Part shown: one piece after another, positions 24,573 to 32,679 of the stretch
Layout: each line of letters opens with the position of its first letter
How positions within the stretch are numbered: position 1 is the first letter of the stretch
Notes under the pieces: model-generated
The model's database searches: none
Told to the model about the DNA's origin: nothing
What the model saw: the letters and a program-made list of their open reading frames with translations, nothing else
Program-made: the position numbers and the translations under genes
Assembly: GCF_000472545.1 (NCBI RefSeq)
Contig: NZ_AWZV01000044.1
Location: 1-37,318 of the forward strand
DNA from: Burkholderia sp. WSM2232
GTDB lineage: Bacteria > Pseudomonadota > Gammaproteobacteria > Burkholderiales > Burkholderiaceae
Reading direction: 5' to 3'
DNA length: 37,318 bases

Positions 24573-25127
24573 TCAGGCGGTGGCTTGCGCGGTGGAGGCT
24601 GCGGGGGCGTTCGCGCTGGTGCTCGCTGCCGGGTTTGCCGCGCTGCCTGCCGTGCCGGACGACTTCATGCCTTCGGCCCCTTCGAGCACCGCTTTCACAA
24701 TGTTGTGATAGCCGGTGCAGCGGCACAGATTGCCGTCGAATTGCGCGCGGACGTCGTCGCCAGTGAGATTGGGCTGACGCTCCACCAGCGAGATGGCGCT
24801 CATCACCATGCCGGGCGTGCAGAAGCCGCATTGCAGACCGTGGCAGTGCTTGAACGCGGCTTGCATGGGATGCAGCGCACCGTCTTTGGCGAGGCCTTCG
24901 ATGGTGGTGACGCGCGCACCGTCTGCTTGCGCTGCGAGGATGTTGCACGATTTGATCGCGCGCCCGTCCAGGTGGACGGTGCACGCCCCGCACTGGGCCG
25001 TATCGCAGCCGATGTGGGTGCCGGTGAGGCGCAGTTGATCGCGAAGGAACTGCACAAGCAGGGTGCCGGGCTCGACTGAAGCGCTGATGGGCGCGCCGTT
25101 CACCGTCAGACTAATGCTGATCGCCAT
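24573..25127 (-). CDS. coxS: [2Fe-2S] small subunit of CODH-like molybdenum hydroxylase
   Basis: The 184-residue iron-sulfur subunit that moves electrons from molybdenum to FAD. The plant-ferredoxin-type cluster ligands are C41, C46, C49 and C61, and the second cluster has C100, C103, C135 and C137. The start is ATG 25127 with AGGAGACGAC upstream; the frame beyond it is not family-like. Unlike typical CoxS (about 160 residues), residues 155-184 form a low-complexity Ser/Ala/Thr/Pro tail (SSGTAGSAANPAAS and on). It is the first gene of the cox operon. No promoter was identified with confidence. Confidence 0.94.
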   Translation of the reverse strand: MAISISLTVNGAPISASVEPGTLLVQFLRDQLRLTGTHIGCDTAQCGACTVHLDGRAIKSCNILAAQADGARVTTIEGLAKDGALHPMQAAFKHCHGLQCGFCTPGMVMSAISLVERQPNLTGDDVRAQFDGNLCRCTGYHNIVKAVLEGAEGMKSSGTAGSAANPAASTSANAPAASTAQATA

Positions 25128-25622
25128 GAAGTCGTCTCCTGATTGGGGGAAACCGGACCGCTTTTCTTCTGCCTTCAGCCTGCCTGTTCGTTCCGATCCG
25201 GTCGGGGTACTGCGGTTTTTATGAGTCTGCCGAAAAGTAAAGCACAAATTGGGCGGGGGCGCTATGAGGGGTTTTTTGTCGGGGGCGGGGTTTTGAACCG
25301 CTCGGCCTGTCCTTCGCCGCGTTCCGCCCCACCACGCGCCGTAGCGGGCGGCATGACGCTGCCGGCTTTGCCCCCGCCGCGTTTGTCTCTCGGTGCTCGA
25401 GCCAGAACCGCGTTCCGCCGTAAAACCCCTACGGGAGGGACGGTCCTGTTCACAGATCTACTCCATGTCCGAATAGACCTATGCGCCGTGAATGAGACTT
25501 TCAGTTTTCATACCGATGACTCAGTGGAAAATTCTGAAATGGACCGCTCGTGTCTTTATTGGCTTGTATGCACCTTACGCCTGCGGCAGACTCAACCCGC
25601 CGTCGATCGAGTTTCCTTGAAG
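25128..25622. other. Divergent intergenic region, cox operon versus TPR gene
   Basis: About 495 bases. The half next to coxS (to about 25440) has normal host-like GC. The half next to the TPR gene is visibly more AT-rich (TTTTCATACC, TGGAAAATTCTGAAATG). It holds the cox operon promoter on the minus strand, which I could not pinpoint. No hairpin terminators or repeats seen. Confidence 0.4.
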
Positions 25623-27458
25623 ATGTCCGCAATGTCACCTGCTTACGCTGAAGATGTTGAGCGGAGTGCCCTGACTTCGAAGGCAGACGCGTTATTTTCT
25701 GCCTCTTGCGTGGCCGAGGCGGCGAGTATTTACGAGCTCGTATTAGCCACGGAGCCCGGCAATGTCCATGTGTTGCATCAGATGGGACTGGCATGTGCAC
25801 GCCTAAACAAGATTGTGGAGGCGTCGGCGTATCTGGAGCGTGCTCTACGGCTCGAACCTGAGCGCGGCGACCTTTTGGAGCATGCCGGTCTAATTGCGGC
25901 AATGAGAGGCGACTACGCAAATTCAGAGCTGTTCTATCGTCGTGCGCTCAGTCTTATTGGAAGCACAGCGACGCTGCATCGCAACCTTGCGGACTGCCTG
26001 CGGCTGCGCGGGCGTCTCGAAGAAGCGAAGGCGGAGTACATAAAGGCGATCACTAGAGAGCCAGAGTTGCATCACGCAGTTCGCGCAGTTGCACAGATAA
26101 GTACTGACCTCGGCGAATCGGACGATGCAGCCGCCTTTTGGCTACGAGCCTTGGCAATTGACAACTCGTCTTTAAAGGATGGCATCGACGCACTGCTTGT
26201 CTTTGGAAAGGTCAAGCAGGAATTACCGCTTTCGCGACTAGTGTCAGAACTCCGCATGCGGCATGCAACTGACGCAACCGCATTGGAGGCACTGTGTCTT
26301 GCGTTGTATAGAACTGACCGCTTCGCTGAAATGTTCAGTGTTGCACGTCAGGGGATCGCCCTTGACTTGCAAAGCGTCTGCCTGCATCGATATGCGGCGC
26401 ATGCTTTGAGTGTCCGTGGTTACGTTAAAGAAGCCATGGCATACAGCGCAGAAGCCGTGCGACTACAACCGGCCGACGAGATATCGCAATTCCAGCATGC
26501 CGAGCTGGAAATCAACGCCAGCAACTATGAGGTCGGGTGGTCCCGGCACAACCTTTTCTACAACACGCCGCTGGCCCGTAGTACCCGCGTCTTTCCGGAG
26601 TCCCGGATTTGGGAAGGTGAGCCGGTGAACGGGCGCACGTTTCTGCTTGTCGGCGAACAGGGGCGCGGCGATGAAATCCAGTTCGTGCGCTTTGCCGAGT
26701 GGTTGCATCAGCAAGGCGCGGTGGTCGATGTACTCGTCAGTGAATCCGTCGCTGTAATCGCGCGCAGCATGACAGGTGTTCGCTCAGTTCTGACGCGTCT
26801 GCCGCAAGGCCCCTACGATTACTGGAGCCATATGCAGCGAATGCCTGAGCACATGGGGCTGAGGCTGTCCACATTGCCTATTGCAATGCCATATGTCGCC
26901 GCACCGCCTCACCTTATTGCCTTTTGGAAAGCGCGGCTTGAAGCACTAGCGCCGTCAGTGAACCGGTCAGGGAAACTCAGGGTCGGTATTGTTTGGGCCG
27001 GTGGTCCGCACTCTGCACTAGACCGCTTCCGCTCCATTGATATCCACGCGCTGAAACCGTTATTTTCGGTTCCCGGAACCACTTGGTTCTCGCTGCAAAA
27101 AGGCGAGCGGGAGCGTGAAGGCGAAGCGCTGACAGATGCATTTGATTTCCACACGCTCGGCCCGGTCATTGAGGACTTCGGTGACACGCTCGCAATACTC
27201 GCGACATTGGACTTGGTGGTGTCCGTCGACACGTCGGTGGCACATCTGGCCGGTGCCGCCAATCTGCCGGTTTGGGTCCTGGTGCCAGCCTATGCGCAAT
27301 GGAGATGGCTCCAGGAGAGGACCGATAGCCCTTGGTATCCATCGATGCGACTGTTTCGCCAGCGGGAGCTGGGTAATTGGGACTCCGCCATTGGAGAGGT
27401 GCGAGCCGCGCTGGAGGAGCGACACCTGAAAGCAAGCGAAAAGTCGCCCGACCGATAA
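25623..27458 (+). CDS. TPR protein with C-terminal glycosyltransferase-9-like domain
   Basis: About 611 residues. The N-terminal half is tetratricopeptide repeats (clear from about 15 to 185, weaker to about 330; e.g. ASAYLERALRLEPERGDLLEHAGLIAAMRGDY). The C-terminal part resembles ADP-heptose:LPS heptosyltransferase-like GT9 domains: RVGIVWAGG (453-461), RSIDIHALKPLF, the VSVDTSVAHLAG nucleotide-sugar site (about 533-543) and DSPWYPSMRLFRQ. Such proteins often glycosylate surface or flagellar proteins, but the target is unknown. The start is uncertain: ATG 25623 or 25632 fit best, with weak ribosome-binding sites. GC and codon use are lower than in neighbours (AGA, CTA and ATA appear), which suggests transfer. 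Confidence 0.78.
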   Translation: MSAMSPAYAEDVERSALTSKADALFSASCVAEAASIYELVLATEPGNVHVLHQMGLACARLNKIVEASAYLERALRLEPERGDLLEHAGLIAAMRGDYANSELFYRRALSLIGSTATLHRNLADCLRLRGRLEEAKAEYIKAITREPELHHAVRAVAQISTDLGESDDAAAFWLRALAIDNSSLKDGIDALLVFGKVKQELPLSRLVSELRMRHATDATALEALCLALYRTDRFAEMFSVARQGIALDLQSVCLHRYAAHALSVRGYVKEAMAYSAEAVRLQPADEISQFQHAELEINASNYEVGWSRHNLFYNTPLARSTRVFPESRIWEGEPVNGRTFLLVGEQGRGDEIQFVRFAEWLHQQGAVVDVLVSESVAVIARSMTGVRSVLTRLPQGPYDYWSHMQRMPEHMGLRLSTLPIAMPYVAAPPHLIAFWKARLEALAPSVNRSGKLRVGIVWAGGPHSALDRFRSIDIHALKPLFSVPGTTWFSLQKGEREREGEALTDAFDFHTLGPVIEDFGDTLAILATLDLVVSVDTSVAHLAGAANLPVWVLVPAYAQWRWLQERTDSPWYPSMRLFRQRELGNWDSAIGEVRAALEERHLKASEKSPDR

Positions 27459-27461
27459 CCG

Positions 27462-27640
27462 GAAGTCCAGGCATGGCAGCTTATCGATGACTTGCCTGAT
27501 CGGGGACGCCAGCTCGCCGCTTTGAGCCAGCGTCCGCCATAGGCCCAGGGCCTTCGAGCGCTCGTGAGTCACCTGTCAGAGAGCTGACGCCACGCTGCGC
27601 CTGTCCATCGCGCCTGAAGGATACGTGCGGCTACCAGGCC
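27462..27640 (-). pseudogene. Possible frameshifted gene remnant
   Basis: On the minus strand, one frame (27640 to 27569) reads SGLVAARILQARWTGAAWRQLSDR and stops. In a shifted frame the next bases (27572 downward) read THERSKALGLWRTLAQSGEL and on to a PIRQVIDKL-like end. Both pieces have protein-like composition, so a single frameshifted coding remnant is possible. I do not recognise the family, and chance cannot be excluded. Confidence 0.25.
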
Positions 27641-27722
27641 CGAGGGCGACGGAGACGGCGTGATCGAGTTCTCATAGCCATCATTGCGTCGCCCAGAGTC
27701 AACGTGTTCGAGTCGAAACCAT

Positions 27723-29114
27723 TCACACCGCCAACTTCGACCGTCTCCTCGAATACCCAAAATAAATCACCATCCCCACCACCAGCCAAACCACGAACGC
27801 CACCCACGTCACTGCCTTCAGATTAACCATCAAGAACAAACAGGAAGCGATAGCGAGTACCGGCACGACCGGCACACCCGGGCAGCGGAACGCCCGCGGC
27901 AATTCCGGATGCGTCTTGCGCAAAACGAGAACCGCAATCGACACCATCGAAAACGCCGCCAGCGTGCCGATATTGATCAGCTCCGCCAACACATTCAATG
28001 GCACCAGCGCGCCGATCAGCCCGAAGAAAATGCCCACCAGCCACGTCGTGAAGAATGGCGTCGCAAAGCGTGGATGCACGCGCGAAAGGCGCGCAGGCAA
28101 CAAACCGTCGCGCGACATTGCGAAAATGACGCGCGTCTGGCCGTAAGCCATCACCAGGATAACGGTCAGCATGCCGAGCACGGCGCCAAGGTCGATGAAG
28201 CCCGCCACCCACTTCTCGCCCGCAACCTGCAACGCGTATGACACCGGGTGCGAGATTTTCGCGAATTGCGCCGAAGGCACGATGCCCGTCACGACGGCGG
28301 CCACCGCGACGTACAACACTGCGCACACGCCGAGCGATGCAATGATGCCGACTGGCAAATCGCGCTTCGGATTTTTCACCTCCTCGGCGGCGGACGACAC
28401 CGAGTCGAAGCCGATGAACGCGAAAAACATCACCGCAGCCGCGCGGAATACGCCGTTCCAGCCGTTCGGCATGAACGGGTGCCAGTTTGCAGGCGTTACG
28501 TGAAACACGCCGACGACAATCACGAGCAGCACCACCGTCACCTTGATCGCGACCATCAGGTTGTTGATGCGTGCCGATTCGCGCACGCCCACCGACAACA
28601 GCGCGGTGATCGCCATCATCACGAGGAATGCCGGCAGGTTGAAGAATGTTTCGTGACCGTCCAGGCCGCCCGGCGCGGCTCGCAGTGCGTCGGGCAACGC
28701 GACGCCGAAACCGGACAGCAGCGATTGCAGATAGCCCGACCAGCCGACGGAAACCGCCGACGTCGCGAGCCCGTATTCGAGCATCAGGTCCCAGCCGATG
28801 ATCCACGCTGCGAGTTCGCCAAGCGTCGCATATGAATAGGTATAGATGGAGCCCGCGACCGGAATCGTCGACGCGAACTCCGCATACGCGAGCGCCGCGA
28901 AGCCGCACGCAACGGCTGCGGCCAGGAACGAAACCATCAACGCCGGGCCGGCCTCGACGGCGCCCGTGCCGGTCAGCACGAAAATACCCGTGCCGATAAT
29001 GGCGCCGACGCCGAGAAACGTCAGGTCGAGTGCGCCGAGCGCTTTCTTCAGGCCGGCGCTCTGGGCGCTTGTCGCGAGCATGTGCTCGACGCTCTTTTTG
29101 CGGAAAAGGGACAT
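27723..29114 (-). CDS. APC-family amino-acid permease
   Basis: A 463-residue inner-membrane amino-acid transporter of the APC superfamily (cationic amino-acid/YfnA-type). About twelve hydrophobic helices are visible. The first begins FLGVGAIIGTGIFVLTG, the family substrate/ion-binding helix, with EYGLATSAVSVGWSGYL and FFAFIGFDSVSSAAEEVKNPKRDLP as further APC signatures. The start is ATG 29114, preceded by GGAGAC; the open frame upstream lacks family resemblance. The substrate is probably a cationic or neutral amino acid and cannot be fixed by sequence. No terminator is seen at its 3' end. Confidence 0.9.
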   Translation of the reverse strand: MSLFRKKSVEHMLATSAQSAGLKKALGALDLTFLGVGAIIGTGIFVLTGTGAVEAGPALMVSFLAAAVACGFAALAYAEFASTIPVAGSIYTYSYATLGELAAWIIGWDLMLEYGLATSAVSVGWSGYLQSLLSGFGVALPDALRAAPGGLDGHETFFNLPAFLVMMAITALLSVGVRESARINNLMVAIKVTVVLLVIVVGVFHVTPANWHPFMPNGWNGVFRAAAVMFFAFIGFDSVSSAAEEVKNPKRDLPVGIIASLGVCAVLYVAVAAVVTGIVPSAQFAKISHPVSYALQVAGEKWVAGFIDLGAVLGMLTVILVMAYGQTRVIFAMSRDGLLPARLSRVHPRFATPFFTTWLVGIFFGLIGALVPLNVLAELINIGTLAAFSMVSIAVLVLRKTHPELPRAFRCPGVPVVPVLAIASCLFLMVNLKAVTWVAFVVWLVVGMVIYFGYSRRRSKLAV

Positions 29115-29304
29115 TGGCGGGGGTCTCCAGTAGTGCACGCGTGTTGCGCGCCGAATGTCGGAAACCCGCAATTTTAGCGGATGCGCGCGTGCGCCTCGTT
29201 GGGACGAGTCTGGAAATGGGAGGAACCTGGCGGGTGTGGCGCCGTGGCGGCAAAACGGCACGACGCCGCAGGCAAAGCCGCACGAGCGCCGCCACAGCGG
29301 GCGT

Positions 29305-29961
29305 TCAGCCCGCCATCGCCGGATTCAGGTCGACGAGGCGGTTGCTCATCACGTAGAAAGTGAGCTCGGCGTTGTTGCGCAGCTTCATTTTCTCGAGCAG
29401 GCGCGTGCGGTACACGCTCACAGTCTTCACCGACAGCGACAGCGCCTCGGCAATGTCCGTCAGCCGTTTGCCCGACGCGAGCATGCACAACGTCTGGTAT
29501 TCGCGGTCGGAGAGCTTTTCGTGCGGCATCTGCTCGCCGTCGAACGAGACGTAGTCGGCGAGCGCCTCGGCCATCGCCGGACTCACGTATTTGCGGCCGG
29601 CCGCGACCTGCTGGATCGCGCCGATCATCTGCGCGGCGTCGACGGTCTTCGACAGGTAGCCTGCCGCGCCCGCTTTCAGCGCGCGCACCGCGTACTGATC
29701 CTCGCGATACATCGAAAACATCAGCACGGCCACGCGCGGCGCCTTGCGTTTCAGACGCTTGAGCACTTCGACGCCGTTCATGTCCGGCAGCGAAATGTCC
29801 AGCAGCACCACGTCGTAGCCGTGGGCAGCGACGGCGTCGAGCGCCTCGGCGCCGGTCTGCGCCTCCGTGACTTCGCGCGCGACGCCGCGATCCAGCAACA
29901 ACTGACGCACGCCCTGGCGAACCACGGCGTGATCGTCGGCGAGAAGGATACGCAGGCTCAT
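29305..29961 (-). CDS. NarL/FixJ-family response regulator
   Basis: A 218-residue two-component regulator. The receiver domain (1 to about 120) has the acidic pocket D9-D10, the phosphorylation site D55 (VVLLDISLPD) and K105 (YLSKTV). A LuxR-type helix-turn-helix follows (about 150-210, LSDREYQTLCMLASGKRLTDIAEALSLSVKTVSVYRTRLLEKM). The start is ATG 29961; the longer open frame overlaps the kinase gene. It lies 10 bases after its kinase and is co-transcribed with it. Targets are not known. Confidence 0.93.
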   Translation of the reverse strand: MSLRILLADDHAVVRQGVRQLLLDRGVAREVTEAQTGAEALDAVAAHGYDVVLLDISLPDMNGVEVLKRLKRKAPRVAVLMFSMYREDQYAVRALKAGAAGYLSKTVDAAQMIGAIQQVAAGRKYVSPAMAEALADYVSFDGEQMPHEKLSDREYQTLCMLASGKRLTDIAEALSLSVKTVSVYRTRLLEKMKLRNNAELTFYVMSNRLVDLNPAMAG

Positions 29962-29971
29962 GACGGCTCGC

Positions 29972-30883
29972 TCACGATTGCGCGGCCCGCAGCCCGGCAG
30001 GCTGGGTGTCGGCGAGCATGGCGTCCCACGCGAAGCGCGCCCGCACGAGCGTGCCGCGCGCACCGTCGCCCGCACCACGCCGCGCCTGGCCGGGGCCCTG
30101 TGGTTCGGCGCGCCGGGCGCTCACGCACAGTGTGCCGTCGAAGGCGGCGCAGCGCGCCTTCATCCCGCTCAGGCCGAAATGACCGCTTCGGCGCTGGGCG
30201 TGGCGTGCAATGCCCACGCCGTCGTCGCTGACGATCAGCGTCAGATGGCGGCGGCTGGTCTCGATGCGCACGTCGGCCGATGCGGCGCGCGCGTGTTTGG
30301 CAATGTTGTTCAGCGCCTCCTGCGCGACCCGGAACACGGCTAGCGCCGCGTCGGCCGGCAGCCGCGTGAGACGCACGTCGGCGCTACAGACGAAGCTCGT
30401 GCGCAACTGCGTACGAGCGGCGAATTCGCCGGTCCACTGGGCGAGCGCGCCTACGATTCCTGCTTCGAGCGCCGGCGCGTGCAACTCGGCCACTGCCTGG
30501 CGGGTCGCGGCGCAAACGGCGTCGAGCGAGCGGTTGGCCACGGCGAGCGCAGCAGAGCATTGCGCGGGAGCGTCGGCGGGCAGCCACGTTTCCACGCCGG
30601 CGAGCGCGAAGCGCGTCGCAGTCAGCTCGGCGCCCACGCCGTCATGCAATTCTCGGGCGACGTGGCGGCAGGCCGCTTCCTGCGCCTGCACGAGTTCGGC
30701 CGACAGTTCGCGCACCCGCGCGCGCAAACGCGCCAACTCGCGCTCCACCGTCGCAGAAGCCGATCCCGAGGCCGATCCTGATGCCGACGCCGGATCGGAT
30801 CGAGCCGCGCGAGCTCCGCCGCCATCACGCGGCAACGAAGCGGGAACAGGATTGGTGAACCGGACGACAGTCGGCGTATCCAT
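29972..30883 (-). CDS. Soluble NarL-type sensor histidine kinase
   Basis: A 303-residue kinase of the HisKA_3/NarX-like class. H80 in ARELHDGVGAEL is the phospho-acceptor. The ATPase domain has ALNNIAKHAR (N-box), SDDGVGI (G1) and GHFGLSGM (G2). There is no membrane helix and no recognisable sensor domain. The first 70 residues are a low-complexity stretch (repeats of ASGS) and a charged coiled-coil-like helix (VERELARLRARVRELSAEL). It may therefore sense a cytosolic partner or depend on another input protein. ATG 30883 has a GAGAAAG site upstream. The response regulator follows after 10 bases. Confidence 0.9.
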   Translation of the reverse strand: MDTPTVVRFTNPVPASLPRDGGGARAARSDPASASGSASGSASATVERELARLRARVRELSAELVQAQEAACRHVARELHDGVGAELTATRFALAGVETWLPADAPAQCSAALAVANRSLDAVCAATRQAVAELHAPALEAGIVGALAQWTGEFAARTQLRTSFVCSADVRLTRLPADAALAVFRVAQEALNNIAKHARAASADVRIETSRRHLTLIVSDDGVGIARHAQRRSGHFGLSGMKARCAAFDGTLCVSARRAEPQGPGQARRGAGDGARGTLVRARFAWDAMLADTQPAGLRAAQS

Positions 30884-31238
30884 GACTTTCTCTCAGAAAG
30901 CAGCGTGGACAGCGAAAGAGGGGCGCGTGGGCGCCGCGAGGACGAAAGAACGCATAAGGTCTCTGGCCTCCAGTATGGCCGTATCAGGTCAGCACGACGG
31001 TAAAACACTACGGTGCAAGGTAACGAAATTTACATTCAGTAACAAGCAGGTCGTACCATGAGCGGCGGTTGAAGCGACGAACGGTGCGCCGCGATCATAT
31101 CTTAAAAAAAAGAAAAAAGCAGTCCCAGCAAGGGTTAGCGCCCTTATCTCACGCACTGCTTGAGGTGGGTCAGTGTTTGTTTTGTAGGAAGAATGCCGAC
31201 AGCAAATGTCAAATGTACGACTTCAATTTGTAACGGCG
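30884..31238. other. Intergenic region upstream of the two-component system
   Basis: About 355 bases between the kinase gene and the fpr terminator, unusually A/T-rich in the middle. It contains the candidate small RNA at 31103-31175. Closer to the kinase, the direct repeat GTAAC flanks AAATTTACATT (about 31018-31041), which could be a regulator site. No protein-coding gene seen. Confidence 0.45.
31103..31175 (-). ncRNA. Candidate small RNA with intrinsic terminator
   Basis: On the minus strand an AAGCAGT arm (31117-31123) pairs with ACTGCTT (31155-31161) around an inner stem AAGGG/CCCTT (31130-31134, 31141-31145). The structure runs into a long T tract (the A-rich 31103-31118 on the plus strand), which resembles an intrinsic terminator. 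Upstream there is a perfect -35 TTGACA (31207-31212), but only a weak TACAAA (31181-31186) with a long 20-base spacer. A transcript of about 75 bases is inferred, with no open reading frame. Confidence 0.4.
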
Positions 31239-31265
31239 AAAAAAAAGGAGCCGGATGGCTCCTTT
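31239..31265 (-). terminator. Rho-independent terminator of fpr
   Basis: The 9-bp stem AAAGGAGCC (31244-31252) / GGCTCCTTT (31257-31265) has a 4-base loop. On the minus strand the stem is followed by a run of T (31239-31246 A run on the plus strand). It lies about 35 bases beyond the fpr stop. Confidence 0.88.
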
Positions 31266-31299
31266 CCTCGGGCGCGGCAGGCGCCGCGAAAAGTCCGGC

Positions 31300-32070
31300 T
31301 TAGCCGACGAACGCCTTCTCGACCACATAGTGGCCCGGCGCGTTGTTGCTGCCTTCCTGGAAGCCCATGTCGTCGAGCAGCTTGCGCGTGTCGCGCAGCA
31401 TGTGCGGGCTGCCGCAAAGCATCACGCGGTCGTCTTCCAGCGAGAAGCCCGGCACGCCGAGGTCGGCGAAGAGCTTTTCGGTTTCGATCAGTTCGGTAAT
31501 GCGGCCGCGGTTCTGGAACGCTTCGCGCGTGACCGTGGGGTAATACAGCAGCTTTTCCTGCACCAGTTCGCCGAGGTGCTCATGCGCCGGCAGATGGTCG
31601 GTGATGTATTCCTTGTACGCCAGTTCGTCGACGAAACGGCAGGTGTGCGTGAGGATCACGCGCTCATAGCGGTCATAAATGTCCGGGTCTTTGATGATCG
31701 ACATGAACGGCGCGAGGCCCGTGCCGGTGGACAGCAGCCACAGCGTCTTGCCCGGCAGCAGGTTGTCGGCCATCAGCGTGCCGACCGGCTTTTTGCCGAT
31801 CAGAACCTGGTCGCCAACCTTCAGATGCTGCAGACGCGACGTGAGCGGGCCGTCCTGTACCTTGATGCTGAGAAATTCCAGATGTTCTTCGTAGTTCGCA
31901 CTGGCGAGGCTGTACGCGCGCAGCAGCGGCTTGCCGTCGACTTCGAGGCCCACCATCGTGAACTGGCCGTTTTCGAAACGGAACGACGGATCGCGCGTGC
32001 AGGTGAAGCTGAAAAGCGTATCGGTCCAATGATGGACGCTCAGGACGGTTTGTGAATTCAGGTTGCTCAT
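31300..32070 (-). CDS. fpr: Ferredoxin-NADP+ reductase
   Basis: A 256-residue FAD flavoprotein that transfers electrons between NADPH and ferredoxin/flavodoxin; in proteobacteria it also helps in oxidative-stress defence. It has the RAYSLAS FAD-binding motif (51-57), the NADP-binding STGTGLAPFMS (114-124), the CGSPHML motif and the C-terminal VVEKAFVG, typical of subclass I bacterial FPR. ATG 32070 starts MSNLNSQTVLSVHHWTD. A TAAAAT-like -10 is seen at about 32178-32183 on the minus strand without a clear -35. A strong terminator follows. Confidence 0.95.
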   Translation of the reverse strand: MSNLNSQTVLSVHHWTDTLFSFTCTRDPSFRFENGQFTMVGLEVDGKPLLRAYSLASANYEEHLEFLSIKVQDGPLTSRLQHLKVGDQVLIGKKPVGTLMADNLLPGKTLWLLSTGTGLAPFMSIIKDPDIYDRYERVILTHTCRFVDELAYKEYITDHLPAHEHLGELVQEKLLYYPTVTREAFQNRGRITELIETEKLFADLGVPGFSLEDDRVMLCGSPHMLRDTRKLLDDMGFQEGSNNAPGHYVVEKAFVG

Positions 32071-32679
32071 GGCTTCGTGGATAGTGCGAAAACAAAGGCG
32101 GCCAGTCGTTCAAGCCGGCCGGCGCGGCAAGGGCGATGCTGCGCCCACCCGCTGACGGGAATGGCGCGCAATCCGCTATTTTAACGCGCCCGCCGCCGCC
32201 GGGCCGGGACGCGGCGATTGAGCGCGACGCCAGTGGGCCAGAAAGCGGACCACGGGGCGGATCAAAAAACGAATCGAAAGCAAATCAGGTGCTCGGGCGG
32301 CTGTTGTTCACCGCCGCTCGTCTAGCTCGTCAAACGGGTTACTGGTGCGGGAAGCGCCGGCGCAGGATCTTGCCGGTCCGGCCGGTTCCCGCCGGGTCCG
32401 GTGACGGAAGTACGTGGCGTAATCGCAGCCGCGCATCACCAGCGGTACGGCGATGGACGAGCACCGCGCAGGGCGGCTGCCATCAGCTGACCGGCCGACC
32501 GGCTGGCGCCGGGTAGGCGCGCCGCGCGGGCAACATTTTCAGGATGATACCCAAACCTGCCGTGCGGTGCAGCATAGACCCTGCCAATAAAGCAGGCAAA
32601 CGCGCGCGGCGCAGGCTAGGCCCCAGCCCGCCTTTCCGACAGCGACGACGCCGCCCGCGAGAGCCGCGGCGGCGCGCCG
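32071..32679. other. Gene-free region between fpr and EEP gene
   Basis: About 610 bases. It holds the presumed fpr promoter (TAAAAT at 32178-32183 on the minus strand). Open frames here translate to Arg/Gly/Pro-rich sequences without start signals. A weak GC-only inverted repeat near 32649-32675 may belong to the EEP gene's 3' end. Nothing else stands out. Confidence 0.45.

Noticed and set aside
22151..24766. A long open frame of 871 codons on the plus strand over coxL
   Set aside because: It is the antisense of the coxL gene. Its translation is Arg/Val/His-rich without domains, as expected of a GC-rich shadow frame.
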